64,000 nt of DNA, taken from NCBI RefSeq assembly GCF_024158025.1, contig NZ_JAMZEL010000001.1, positions 682,001 to 746,000 of the forward strand, written 5' to 3'. The DNA comes from Runella salmonicolor (GTDB taxonomy: Bacteria; Bacteroidota; Bacteroidia; Cytophagales; Spirosomataceae). This document shows positions 18,297 through 26,564 of this stretch, one piece after another. Both the position numbers and the translations under genes were made by a program. Under the pieces are notes generated by a model, which was not told the origin of the DNA, did no database searches, and was given only the letters and a program-made list of their open reading frames with translations. The first letter of the stretch is position 1; each line of letters begins with the position of its first letter.

Positions 18297-18785
18297 TTAT
18301 TCAAAAACGCTTACTTGGCTGTCATCCGTACATTCGTTAAGCAATTCTTGGTTGGTCTTATGTAAAACAGGATGCACAAAATCAGGGGCTATTTCGACCA
18401 AAGGCACCAAGGTAAAACGACGTTGGTGCAATCTGGGATGAGGTAAATGCAGGTTTTCTGTATCCAAAATCAGGTCAGAATAATACAGCATGTCAATGTC
18501 TATCACTCTTGCCCCCCACCGTAAACGCCGTTCGCGCCCCAGTTGTTTTTCAATTTCAAGCGTTTGATTCAGCAATTCTTCAGGCGTCAAAACCGTTTCA
18601 ATACTAATCACCTGATTCAAAAAAGCGGGTTGGTCGGTCACGCCCCAAGGCGCCGTTTCGTACAAGTGCGACTGCAACATAACTGGCGCAATTCGTTCCG
18701 AAATCAAGTCCGTTGCTTTCGCTAAGGTAGCTTCTCGTTCGCCCAAATTTGCACCTAACAATAAAAAAACTGATTGCTGATTCAT
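18297..18785 (-). CDS. folK: 6-hydroxymethyl-dihydropterin pyrophosphokinase
   Basis: FolK transfers pyrophosphate from ATP to 6-hydroxymethyl-7,8-dihydropterin in folate synthesis. The 162 residues show LLLGANLGERE at the start, the NQVISIET segment, and the signature RRLRWGARVIDIDMLYY followed by LPHPRLHQRRFTLVPL. The open frame extends seven codons upstream to 18806, but family members begin with the short stretch before LLLGANLG, so ATG 18785 is used. TACCTTTA lies directly upstream on the minus strand, close enough to give a very short leader. It faces away from the esterase gene. Confidence 0.93.
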   Translation of the reverse strand: MNQQSVFLLLGANLGEREATLAKATDLISERIAPVMLQSHLYETAPWGVTDQPAFLNQVISIETVLTPEELLNQTLEIEKQLGRERRLRWGARVIDIDMLYYSDLILDTENLHLPHPRLHQRRFTLVPLVEIAPDFVHPVLHKTNQELLNECTDDSQVSVFE

Positions 18786-18868
18786 GCCGTAAAGGTAGGA
18801 AAACAAAAATAATGAAAAGAAACGGCCGCCTTTTGTCTTTCAATAAAAATTGCTAACGCTTTACACAC

Positions 18869-19774
18869 ATGAACATTATTACTAAAATAAACGTAACGGT
18901 CTTTGGTATTTTGTCGACACTGTCCTGCCTTGCACAGCAAGAAATCGCACTTTACCCAAGCACCGTTCCCAACGCAAAAGACGTTGTAAATGAAGAGGTA
19001 AAAACGGCTTCAAACGTCGTTTCCAAAGTTTCTCAACCTACCCTCACGGTGTTTTTACCTCCCAAAGACAAAGCCACGGGCGCAGCGGTAATCATCTGCC
19101 CAGGAGGCGGCTATGGTGTTTTGGTCATCAAAAGAGAAGGCTACGATGTGGCCGAGGCTTTTACCAAGCAGGGCATAGCAGCCTTTGTTTTAAAATACCG
19201 ACTACCCAGCGAAAAAACCATGATTGACCCTTCCATCGGGCCACTGCAAGATGCCCAGCAGGCCATCAAAACCATTCGTCAACGCGCCGCTGAATGGAAC
19301 GTTGACCCCACGAAAATCGGCATCATGGGCTTTTCAGCAGGCGGACATTTGGCGGCTACGGCAGGCACGCATTTTGAAAAAACCGCCCTTTCCACGACCG
19401 ACGGCATCAGCGTTCGACCCGATTTTATGATTTTGGTGTACCCCGTCATAAGTTTCATGGATGGCATCGGCCACAAAGGTTCGGGAGTGAACCTTCTGGG
19501 CAAAAATGCTTCTTCCGCGCAAATCAAGCTTTTTTCAAACGAACTTCAAGTAACTTCTTCAACGCCACCGGCTTTCATCACCCACGCAAGCGACGACACC
19601 GTGGTGCCCGTTTCCAATAGTCTGCTATTTTACGAAGCCCTCCAACGAAACGCTGTTTCGAGCGAGCTGCACATTTATTCAAAAGGGGAACATGGCTATT
19701 TGAAAGTTCCCGCTTTTGACGAGTGGTTTGGCCGTTGTCTGCATTGGATGCGAACGGCAGGTTTTGTTAAATAG
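18869..19774 (+). CDS. Secreted alpha/beta-hydrolase, carbohydrate-esterase-like
   Basis: A 301-residue exported protein (signal peptide ending SCLAQQ) of the alpha/beta-hydrolase fold. The oxyanion region CPGGGYGVL lies near residue 78, the nucleophile elbow GFSAGGH near residue 152, an acid DDTVVP near 238, and the catalytic His in GEHGY near 273. It resembles bacterial acetyl-xylan-esterase/BD-FAE type enzymes that deacetylate plant glycans. The substrate is not evident. It follows folK divergently and is separated from the sigma-factor gene by a repeat region, so it is probably monocistronic. Confidence 0.85.
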   Translation: MNIITKINVTVFGILSTLSCLAQQEIALYPSTVPNAKDVVNEEVKTASNVVSKVSQPTLTVFLPPKDKATGAAVIICPGGGYGVLVIKREGYDVAEAFTKQGIAAFVLKYRLPSEKTMIDPSIGPLQDAQQAIKTIRQRAAEWNVDPTKIGIMGFSAGGHLAATAGTHFEKTALSTTDGISVRPDFMILVYPVISFMDGIGHKGSGVNLLGKNASSAQIKLFSNELQVTSSTPPAFITHASDDTVVPVSNSLLFYEALQRNAVSSELHIYSKGEHGYLKVPAFDEWFGRCLHWMRTAGFVK

Positions 19775-19781
19775 GCTGCGC

Positions 19782-19858
19782 GAGGTAAGAAATACGAGGT
19801 AAGAGGTAAGAAATAATACCCATAGACTTCTTTCCTCCCGCTTCATACTTCCTACCTC
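19782..19858. repeat. Imperfect inverted repeat of GAGGTAAG units
   Basis: GAGGTAAGAAATACGAGG (19782-19799) is largely complementary to CTTCATACTTCCTACCTC (19841-19858). Extra GGTAAGA copies lie in between. It fills the gap between the esterase and the sigma-factor gene. It resembles other degenerate intergenic repeats of this window (8825, 29647) in style, not in sequence. Confidence 0.55.
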
Positions 19859-19934
19859 CTATTGCAAATTTTCCATTTCTCCTTTCCAACCTTTTCCTTC
19901 CGTTGGCTGCTCTTTGAGATTGAAAGCCAAATTC

Positions 19935-20453
19935 ATGACCGAAAAAGAACTGATTCAACGCTGTCTTTCCAACGACCGGGCCGCCCAACATCTTTTGTAC
20001 GACCGTTATAAATCGGCCATGTACACGTTGGCTTACCGCATTACGGGCGATTTTGACGAAGCCAACAGTGCCTTGCAGGACACGTTTTTGTCGGTGTTTC
20101 GCAACTTAGCCCAATATCGCGGCGAGGCTACGCTAGGCGCTTGGATTAAGTCGATTTTGGTTCGAAAGGCGTATCACAATGCCCAAATAAAACGACAATA
20201 TATTTTGATGGATGCCATCCCGACCGACACCACAACCGTCGACTGGGGAAACGACTCTATTGAGGCTGCGCATTTGGAAAAAGCCATTTTGAGCTTGCCC
20301 GAAGGCACACGAACCGTATTTGTATTGACCGAAATCGAAGGCTATACGCACCGCGAAGTAGCCGAAATGCTGGGCGTGTCGGAGGGAACCTCTAAGTCGC
20401 AATTGTTTTACGCAAAAAAACGACTGAGAGAAATGTTGAAGAGTGCACCGTAG
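19935..20453 (+). CDS. ECF-type RNA polymerase sigma factor
   Basis: A 172-residue sigma-70 family protein with region 2 (about 20-85, AYRITGDFDEANSALQDTFLSVFRN seen over residues 28-52) and region 4 (about 110-165, with TREVAEMLGVSEGTSKSQL-type helix-turn-helix; here HREVAEMLGVSEGTSKSQLF). The frame extends upstream to a TTG at 19914, but ATG 19935 before TEKELIQRC fits the family. It begins a plus-strand cluster with a one-TM protein, a DUF4097-like protein and two exported paralogues. This suggests an envelope-stress or surface regulon controlled by this sigma factor. No clear autoregulated promoter was identified. Confidence 0.9.
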   Translation: MTEKELIQRCLSNDRAAQHLLYDRYKSAMYTLAYRITGDFDEANSALQDTFLSVFRNLAQYRGEATLGAWIKSILVRKAYHNAQIKRQYILMDAIPTDTTTVDWGNDSIEAAHLEKAILSLPEGTRTVFVLTEIEGYTHREVAEMLGVSEGTSKSQLFYAKKRLREMLKSAP

Positions 20454-20504
20454 GGGCAGGGATTGCCTCTGCCCGAAGAGTGCTTTCGGATTCTCAAATC
20501 CGAA
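20454..20504. repeat. Two adjacent small hairpins
   Basis: GGGCAG (20454-20459) pairs with CTGCCC (20469-20474). Next to it, TTCGGATT (20485-20492), loop CTCA, and AATCCGAA (20497-20504) form a perfect palindrome. They separate the sigma-factor gene from the next gene. Neither has a T-tract. They may modulate relative expression of the two genes or be interspersed repeats. Confidence 0.6.
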
Positions 20505-20527
20505 CCAATAAACAAACAAAACACAGG

Positions 20528-21088
20528 ATGGAAAATTCATTGAAAGATACACTTCCGCAGTATTCCCCGCCCGAATCGGTCTGGGAAAATATTGAGCAGG
20601 CTCTCAATGAAGCGCCTTTGCAGGAAGCCCTGGGCAAGTTACCAACCTACGAGCCGCCCGTTCAGGCTTGGGTTGAGATTGCCGCACAACTGCCAAACTC
20701 ACCAAGAACGTGGTGGCAATATGCGGCCGCCGCCGCCGTGGTGTTGGCGGTAGGAATTGGTGGGTATGTAGCCATGCAACAAAACGCCGAAAAGGCAGCT
20801 ATTTCGTATTCACAGGAAAAAATAAATCCCAAAACAATGGTCGCACCAGACGAAACCATTGACCAACAATACGCTCAATTACAGGCACTTTGCGAAGACA
20901 GGGTAACGGTTTGTGAAAAACCCGAATTTAAACATCTCAAACAAGAACTTGACAATCTCACAGCGGCAAGCAACCAACTCAAAGACGCGCTCGGCTCATA
21001 CAATACCGATGCGACTTTGTCGGCTCAACTCTCTGAAATAGAGCAAGAACGCGCCGATATTCTTAGAAAACTTAATGAAAGAATATAA
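20528..21088 (+). CDS. One-TM anti-sigma-like protein
   Basis: A 186-residue protein that I do not recognise as a named family. The N-terminal ~60 residues are soluble and contain two similar segments, LPQYSPPESVWENIEQAL and LPTYEPPVQAWVEIAAQL, an internal repeat of about 18 residues. One transmembrane helix follows (about 62-82, YAAAAAVVLAVGIGGYVAM), then a periplasmic region with a likely coiled coil (LKQELDNLTAASNQLKDAL). Position directly behind the ECF sigma gene and the topology suggest an anti-sigma or sigma-linked sensor. No zinc HxxxCxxC anti-sigma motif is present. ATG 20528 is chosen; the open frame reaches back to 20480 through the hairpin. Confidence 0.65.
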   Translation: MENSLKDTLPQYSPPESVWENIEQALNEAPLQEALGKLPTYEPPVQAWVEIAAQLPNSPRTWWQYAAAAAVVLAVGIGGYVAMQQNAEKAAISYSQEKINPKTMVAPDETIDQQYAQLQALCEDRVTVCEKPEFKHLKQELDNLTAASNQLKDALGSYNTDATLSAQLSEIEQERADILRKLNERI

Positions 21089-21118
21089 CCACTACAGCCA
21101 GCCACAACAAAAGCAGCC

Positions 21119-21931
21119 ATGAAAAAACGAATCATTTTCAATTTGTGGAGATTCCCCCCACCCTTTCAAAATGAATGGAAGCCATCGGGCCATTATCATT
21201 GCACCCGAAGGCTCCTGTTCATTTTTACATTACTCATTTTGCATTTTACAATTTGCGGTTTAGATGCTTCTGCGCAAACCCTGCAGGTAGTGACCAAAAC
21301 AGTCGAGAAAACATTTGCGGCCGACCGATACCCCAAAGTTAGGGTGTGGGGCGAGCGCAGCGACATTGAAATAACGCCCTGGAACCACAATGAAATCAAA
21401 GCCGTCGTTGAACTGACGGCCAAACATCCCGACCGGCACACGGCCGAAAAAGACCTCGAAACCCTGCATTACACCGCCGACAAATCGGGCAGAACGCTGA
21501 GCCTGCACAATTTTGTGGTATTGACCAAAAACGGGGCAAAGCCTCAATCCAACCTCAAAGCACGCTTTACGCTGTTTGTTCCGGTAAATTGTGCGGTCGA
21601 AATTCAAAACAGTTTCGGCAAAACAACCGTCAAAGGACTCCAAACGGTGATGCAGCTGCAAACAGAATTTTGCACGGTAGAACTAACCGACCTGCGCGGA
21701 AACATCACCGCTCGCACGCAATTCGGCGCTTTGAAAGCCGACAACCTAAACGGTACGCTCAGCGTAGTGGCGGAGCGCACCGACCTGCTGCTCCAACAAA
21801 TCAAAGGCGAATGCCGCGTGAGGGCGCAGTACGGAAGCCTTGATATTCAGACCGATAAGTCGCAGGTGAAACTGAACGTAGAAACCAAAAACACTGAACT
21901 CCGCAACGGCACCACCGTGGCCAAGCATTAA
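21119..21931 (+). CDS. DUF4097-like exported beta-repeat protein
   Basis: A 270-residue protein with an unusually long N-terminal region (about 35 polar residues) before a hydrophobic segment LLFIFTLLILHFTICGL and a cleavage-like SAQT. An alternative, later start may therefore be correct. The mature part has repeating beta-strand segments (VRVWGERSDIEITPW, VEIQNSFGKTTVKGL, VELTDLRGNITAR, ALKADNLNGTLSV) typical of DUF4097/DUF2807 putative adhesins. These form a right-handed beta-helix-like stack and often occur behind ECF sigma and anti-sigma genes. It is followed by two paralogous envelope genes on the same strand with short gaps, so the set is probably one operon. Confidence 0.7.
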   Translation: MKKRIIFNLWRFPPPFQNEWKPSGHYHCTRRLLFIFTLLILHFTICGLDASAQTLQVVTKTVEKTFAADRYPKVRVWGERSDIEITPWNHNEIKAVVELTAKHPDRHTAEKDLETLHYTADKSGRTLSLHNFVVLTKNGAKPQSNLKARFTLFVPVNCAVEIQNSFGKTTVKGLQTVMQLQTEFCTVELTDLRGNITARTQFGALKADNLNGTLSVVAERTDLLLQQIKGECRVRAQYGSLDIQTDKSQVKLNVETKNTELRNGTTVAKH

Positions 21932-21951
21932 CCCATTACCAGCTAACAACC

Positions 21952-23400
21952 ATGAAAAAACTAATTCGTTTTCTATTTTTTGTCATTCCCGCGACAGGAG
22001 GATTCTCTACCGCCTTCGCCCAAACCGACTCCGTCCGTATTACGCATACGCAGGAAACGGGAACGCTTGAAAAACAGCGATTTATTGACCGGTATGACTA
22101 TGTTTTTATGACCAAAGAGCCGACGAAGTGGATGCTGAAGGGGTATGGGAATATTAACAATCTCATCGGTTTCAACATTTTTCAAAGAGGGTATATAAAA
22201 AGAACTGTTGATTTTAGATTGGGCGTAGAGCGAAAGTTAAGCCCTTCATTTTCAATAGAAATAGACGTAGCACGTGTTTCTAAGGTTCCTCTTACAGAAG
22301 CTGGCCTTATTGATTATTCGAATTTTTACCCATCAAATGGTGACAAACGTTGGGCTACATCGGCCGAACTGAGGTGGTACTATGACATGGCAAAGCGTAT
22401 TCGAAAGGGAAAAAGCAGTAACAATTTTTCGGGAAATTATCTATCGCTCAGGTATGAAAGATTATGGCAAAATGAAAAATATGTCTCTACGGGGCTTTCT
22501 GGTACAAATGGAAAATGGAATACCGACTATTTCGGCAGTTATTACCATTCTCAACTCAGCTTGAATTATGGAATCCAGCGACGCTTTTTCAGATACGGTC
22601 TCATTGATTTTTCAATCGCATTAAACCGCAACACGAATCAGCAAATCCACCGGAAACTTACTTTCTTAGACGGCGACAATTCAATCAAACAACCAATAGA
22701 CTGGAACAATATTCAAGAAAGTATTACTTCAACTCCTCAACACAATTGGCTTATCACGACCAATTTCAAAGTAGGTGTAGCTTTGGCCGACTTCAAAAAA
22801 ACGGCTAAAATCCCCGCTTGTGATGTATTTCAATGCTTTGAAAACGAGAACAACCTATGGAAAATCAGTTGGCCTCGGATAAGCCTCAGCACCTCTATGC
22901 AGGCACTTAATGGAAGTATTGGTTACGAACAAAAAATTGCCAAATCTGCCTTTTCAATCAATACCTATCTGAACTTATATACCTTAAACTCAGTTCAAAA
23001 AAACGCTCAACAATATGACCCAGTCACAGAAACTTATTTCCCCAGTAACAGCCAAAGCCTAAGTCTAGGCGCACGGTTATACATTCAGCCACGCTGGTAT
23101 TTTTTGATGAATCGTCAGGTTCGTTTGGGTAAATCAGGCAATAATTTATCAGGTGTTTATGCGGGCTTGAACAATGTTTTTTTGGGGTCATACGGGTTTA
23201 CAAAAAACGACCGATATAAACACAATTTCGACTTTACTCCAATGTTTATAAATACGGGATTATTAATTGGCTATCAAAGGAAATTATTTAAAAACGGATT
23301 CCTTGACCTAAATATTTCAAAAATGATGTTAGACCGTCATCCCTATTCATTAGGCCCAAGCAACTTCATTTTTGACTTCAAACTCGGCTTTGCCCTCTAA
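21952..23400 (+). CDS. Unrecognised exported two-module protein, paralogue A
   Basis: A 482-residue protein with a signal peptide (start MKKLIRFLFFVIP, cleavage near FAQT). I do not recognise the family. Residues about 24-64 (DSVRITHTQETGTLEKQ, FMTKEPTKWMLKGY) are almost identical to paralogue B at 23413. The rest is beta-rich with alternating aromatic residues, as in outer-membrane barrels. It shows a two-fold internal repeat: each half contains a motif like YxMxKRxRxGKSxNNxSGxY (near residues 143 and 387). Between the halves lies C-x-V-x-x-C-F (CDVFQCF, near 287). It ends in KLGFAL, an aromatic/hydrophobic terminus that fits a barrel strand. Inference: outer-membrane or periplasmic envelope protein. 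Confidence 0.6.
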   Translation: MKKLIRFLFFVIPATGGFSTAFAQTDSVRITHTQETGTLEKQRFIDRYDYVFMTKEPTKWMLKGYGNINNLIGFNIFQRGYIKRTVDFRLGVERKLSPSFSIEIDVARVSKVPLTEAGLIDYSNFYPSNGDKRWATSAELRWYYDMAKRIRKGKSSNNFSGNYLSLRYERLWQNEKYVSTGLSGTNGKWNTDYFGSYYHSQLSLNYGIQRRFFRYGLIDFSIALNRNTNQQIHRKLTFLDGDNSIKQPIDWNNIQESITSTPQHNWLITTNFKVGVALADFKKTAKIPACDVFQCFENENNLWKISWPRISLSTSMQALNGSIGYEQKIAKSAFSINTYLNLYTLNSVQKNAQQYDPVTETYFPSNSQSLSLGARLYIQPRWYFLMNRQVRLGKSGNNLSGVYAGLNNVFLGSYGFTKNDRYKHNFDFTPMFINTGLLIGYQRKLFKNGFLDLNISKMMLDRHPYSLGPSNFIFDFKLGFAL

Positions 23401-23412
23401 ACCTCCCTAGCC

Positions 23413-24759
23413 ATGAAAAAACTATTCCTTTTCCTTTATTCTACTTTCTACCTTCTCAGCTCAACACTCGCCCAAACCGACTCCGTCCGCATTACGCATA
23501 CGCAGGAGACTGGAACGCTTGAAAAACAGCGATTTATTGACCAGTATGATTATGTCTTTATGACCAAAGAGCCGACGAAGTGGATGTTGAAGGGGTATTT
23601 ATCAGCCAGTCCTATACCTAGTTTACAATTAAGAGGCCCAAGTAATGAAATCTCAGAAAGCTTACCTAGTTCGTTATCCTATGCTTTTGGTTATGAACAT
23701 AAAATTGGGTCTTCGTTCTCTATTGATATAGGCTTAAGCGGTGGCTACATTAGTGATTTCCAATGGGCATCTCATTTTGCAAGTGCCGAAATTCGCTGGT
23801 TTTATGATATGAAAAAACGCTTAAAACAAGGTTTACAAGCTAATAACCTAACAGGTTCGTATGTAGGTTTTAAGTACGGACAAGCTTTTGAAATACCCTC
23901 TATTAAGTTTGTGAGCAAATTACTCGAAGTACCATTCATCGGAAATCAATCCAATCAGTGGTATAAGAACTCCCAAATTTTTGCACTAAAATTAGGTACC
24001 CAAAAGAGATTTTTCAGGCGAGGATTTGCCGATTTCTCTCTCAATATTGGGCGCACTACTTACGATTTGGCCCTACACAATCAATCAAACATCAATGTTC
24101 CTGCCCCCAAGAACGAATGGTTTATATTTTCAGATGTAAAATTTGGTTTGGGATTTACTTCTGCAAAAAAAACAGCATCTCTCAATGCCAGTGATTGCAA
24201 TGTTTGGAAGTGTTTTAAAGAAGAAAACCACCTTTTTAAAATCAATATTGTCTCGCCTCTCACCTTTACCAATCGCCAATTTAACTTCTCTTTGCCCGTT
24301 TCGTATGAAAGAAAGATTGTAAAATCAGCGTGGTCCATCAACACTGAATTAAATCTATTTTTAGCATATTTGAGCAGAAAAGCGCTCCAATCATTTGGCT
24401 CGCAATTTTTGGTGGCTGGCAGTACCCTTTTAATACAGCCTAGGTACTACTACAACCTAAAGAAGCGAATAAGAGAGGGAAAATCGGCCAACAACCTTTC
24501 GGGGAACTACTTCGCTATTATGGGCAGCCAACAGCTATCGTTTAGTGACATGGATTATAATCCTATTTTTCAAGTAAAACGAGAAACACGTTGGAACAAT
24601 ACCAGAGCTGCCTACGCGACTTGGGGAATGCAAAGAAGGATATTTGAAAAAGGTTTTTTTGATTTTCAGCTTGGATTACTCTACAAAGAACGTTCTACTA
24701 CCAAGCATCAACCTATTTTTGAACCTTATAGTAGTTTCAAACTCGGCTTTGCCCTCTAA
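23413..24759 (+). CDS. Unrecognised exported two-module protein, paralogue B
   Basis: A 448-residue tandem paralogue of the gene at 21952, starting 12 bases after its stop. Signal peptide MKKLFLFLYSTFYLLSSTLAQ covers residues 1-21. The first ~40 mature residues are nearly identical to paralogue A in DNA (about seven differences in 125 bases), after which similarity drops abruptly. It has the same two-fold plan: YDMKKRLKQGLQANNLTGSY near residue 133 and YYNLKKRIREGKSANNLSGN near 345. The linker motif CNVWKCF is near 261, and it ends in KLGFAL. The sharp border suggests gene conversion or a conserved sorting module. Both genes are less GC-rich after the shared part. Confidence 0.6.
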   Translation: MKKLFLFLYSTFYLLSSTLAQTDSVRITHTQETGTLEKQRFIDQYDYVFMTKEPTKWMLKGYLSASPIPSLQLRGPSNEISESLPSSLSYAFGYEHKIGSSFSIDIGLSGGYISDFQWASHFASAEIRWFYDMKKRLKQGLQANNLTGSYVGFKYGQAFEIPSIKFVSKLLEVPFIGNQSNQWYKNSQIFALKLGTQKRFFRRGFADFSLNIGRTTYDLALHNQSNINVPAPKNEWFIFSDVKFGLGFTSAKKTASLNASDCNVWKCFKEENHLFKINIVSPLTFTNRQFNFSLPVSYERKIVKSAWSINTELNLFLAYLSRKALQSFGSQFLVAGSTLLIQPRYYYNLKKRIREGKSANNLSGNYFAIMGSQQLSFSDMDYNPIFQVKRETRWNNTRAAYATWGMQRRIFEKGFFDFQLGLLYKERSTTKHQPIFEPYSSFKLGFAL

Positions 24760-24800
24760 ACCTCAACAGCCACGAAAAAACGACTCCTTTCGAGAAGGTT
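24736..24800 (+). pseudogene. Relic start of a third tandem paralogue
   Basis: The junction after paralogue B repeats the junction between A and B. TTCAAACTCGGCTTTGCC and the next 11 bases are identical at 23377-23405 and 24736-24764. Then AGCCATGAAAAAAC in the first copy corresponds to AGCCACGAAAAAAC here, so the start codon position reads ACG (24772). Similarity fades after about 20 more bases. This looks like the vestigial 5' end of a lost third gene. Confidence 0.6.
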
Positions 24801-24900
24801 TTCTTCAAAATTTAACTTTGTTATTCAACGCTGAACCACACACGAAAGCATCCCTGCGTTTTTTGGCGTTTTTATGTACTTTTGTCAAAAAGACATTGGT

Positions 24901-25239
24901 ATGAGTCACCGCGCTATCCCTTCCGAACTCAAATCGTTGCTGTCAGACCTTAAAAAGGGGCTGTTGGAATTATATGGTGAACGTTTACACCAAGTGATTC
25001 TCTTTGGCTCCTATGCCCGCGGGGAACAGCGTGAGGAGTCGGATGTAGATGTTTTGGTAGTTCTGAATGATGAAAAAATCCATCCTCTTACCGAAATAAG
25101 CAACATGTCGGTGATTAACAGTGATTTAGGATTAAAATATGATAAATGGATTTCAACCATTCCAGTAGTCAAAACTCGGTTTTCTTCATTGAAACTACCG
25201 TTATATGAGAATGTAAGAGAAGACGGTATAGAATTATGA
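24901..25239 (+). CDS. MNT-domain nucleotidyltransferase (MntA-like antitoxin)
   Basis: A 112-residue minimal nucleotidyltransferase. The motif GSYARGEQREESDVDVLV gives the canonical GS-x10-D-x-D catalytic site near residues 37-52. In type VII toxin-antitoxin pairs the MNT partner adds AMP to tyrosine(s) of the HEPN toxin and so neutralises it. The start ATG 24901 is chosen over an in-frame upstream start at 24874. It overlaps the next gene by four bases (ATGA), so both are translationally coupled. TACTTTTG at 24877-24884 matches a -7 box. Confidence 0.85.
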   Translation: MSHRAIPSELKSLLSDLKKGLLELYGERLHQVILFGSYARGEQREESDVDVLVVLNDEKIHPLTEISNMSVINSDLGLKYDKWISTIPVVKTRFSSLKLPLYENVREDGIEL

Positions 25240-25616
25240 ATTCTCTGATCATTTTTCAAAAAGCGGAAGACTGTTTGCAGGATGCAACTGATTTTTTGGA
25301 GCAAGGGCGTTATGAAGCCAGCGTAAATCGCGCGTATTACTCTATTTTTCATTGTATTCAGGTTTTACTTTGGATAGAAAACATTCATACTAAATCTCAC
25401 GAAGGAGCTCATAATCAATTCCGATTGAAATACATTAAAACGGGGATTTTCCCATTGGATTCTAATGTCTGGCTACAAAAATCTTATGAAAAGAGACGAT
25501 TTAGCGACTATGATTATGACGACATTATCTCTGAAGAAGCCAATGAATCCGTAGAAAATGCCAAAAACTTTTTTAATATAACTTACCAATTCCTGAGTCA
25601 AAACTCCCACCTCTAA
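25236..25616 (+). CDS. HEPN-domain protein (HepT-like toxin)
   Basis: A 126-residue all-helical HEPN protein, partner of the MNT gene. The RNase motif R-x(6)-H is visible as NRAYYSIFHC near residues 29-38. HepT-type toxins act as RNases and are inactivated by AMPylation at a C-terminal tyrosine motif. Here several tyrosines occur (DYDYDDI near residue 90), in the place where R-x4-H-adjacent modified tyrosines are known, but the exact site is not provable. The stop TAA is directly followed by the ATG of thrB with no gap, so thrB is probably co-transcribed. Confidence 0.85.
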   Translation: MNSLIIFQKAEDCLQDATDFLEQGRYEASVNRAYYSIFHCIQVLLWIENIHTKSHEGAHNQFRLKYIKTGIFPLDSNVWLQKSYEKRRFSDYDYDDIISEEANESVENAKNFFNITYQFLSQNSHL

Positions 25617-26552
25617 ATGAATTATATAAAAGCTTTTGCCCCGGCCACCGTTGCCAACGTAGCCTGCGGGTTTGATATTTTTGGATTTGCACTGGACGAA
25701 CCCGGCGACATCGTAGAACTCCGCAAACGCGACGAGCCTGGCGTAATTATCAAAGACATCATCGGCGATGAAGGTCGCCTGCCGCGCGAACCCGAGCGCA
25801 ACGCCGTGTCGGTGGTGATGCTTAAATTTCTGGAACACATCGGTTCTACCCAAGGGGTGGAAGTAACACTTCACAAAAACATGCCTTTGGGCAGCGGGAT
25901 GGGTTCTAGCTCAGCCAGCTCGGTGGTGGGTATTTTTGCCATCAATGAGCTGTTGGGGCGTCCGCTGACGCAGCGGGAGTTATTGCCGTTTGCGATGGAA
26001 GGCGAGCGAATCGCCTGCGGGGCGGCCCACGCCGACAACGTAGGGCCTGCACTGTTGGGCGGCTTCGTGGTCATTCGCAGTTATTCCCCGCTTGATGTGT
26101 TTAAGGTCAAAGTTCCCGATGAGTTATTTTGTACACTGGTTCATCCTGACGTAGAAGTCAATACCAAAGATGCGCGTTACATATTGCGTAACGAGGTTTC
26201 ACTCAAAAATACGATTTCTCAAATGGGCAACGTAGCGGGGCTAATTGCGGGGCTGATGCAGGAAGATTACGACTTGGTCAGCCGTTCGATGGTGGATGTC
26301 ATCATCGAGCCAGTACGCTCCATTCTTATTCCTGAGTTTGACCACGTAAAACAAGCCGCCCTCGACAGCGGCGCGTTGGGGTGCAGTATTTCTGGTGCTG
26401 GCCCGTCTATGTTTGCCCTCAGCCGTGGCCGCGACACCGCCGAGCGCGTTGCTAAAACCATGAGCGAAGCCTTCGGGAGCGTGGGCATTACCACCAAAAG
26501 TTACGTGTCTCAAATCAACCAACAAGGCCCCAAAGTGCTGGAAACAGCGTAA
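25617..26552 (+). CDS. thrB: Homoserine kinase
   Basis: ThrB phosphorylates L-homoserine, the penultimate step of threonine synthesis. The 311 residues belong to the GHMP kinase superfamily: FAPATVANVACGFDIFGFA at the start, the ATP-binding PLGSGMGSSSASSVV near residue 90, and the C-terminal GCSISGAGPSMFAL. Length is normal. Unlike many Bacteroidota, no thrA or thrC is next to it. It begins exactly where the HEPN toxin gene ends, so a housekeeping gene here sits downstream of a toxin-antitoxin pair. Confidence 0.95.
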   Translation: MNYIKAFAPATVANVACGFDIFGFALDEPGDIVELRKRDEPGVIIKDIIGDEGRLPREPERNAVSVVMLKFLEHIGSTQGVEVTLHKNMPLGSGMGSSSASSVVGIFAINELLGRPLTQRELLPFAMEGERIACGAAHADNVGPALLGGFVVIRSYSPLDVFKVKVPDELFCTLVHPDVEVNTKDARYILRNEVSLKNTISQMGNVAGLIAGLMQEDYDLVSRSMVDVIIEPVRSILIPEFDHVKQAALDSGALGCSISGAGPSMFALSRGRDTAERVAKTMSEAFGSVGITTKSYVSQINQQGPKVLETA

Positions 26553-26564
26553 ACTCTATTTGTC

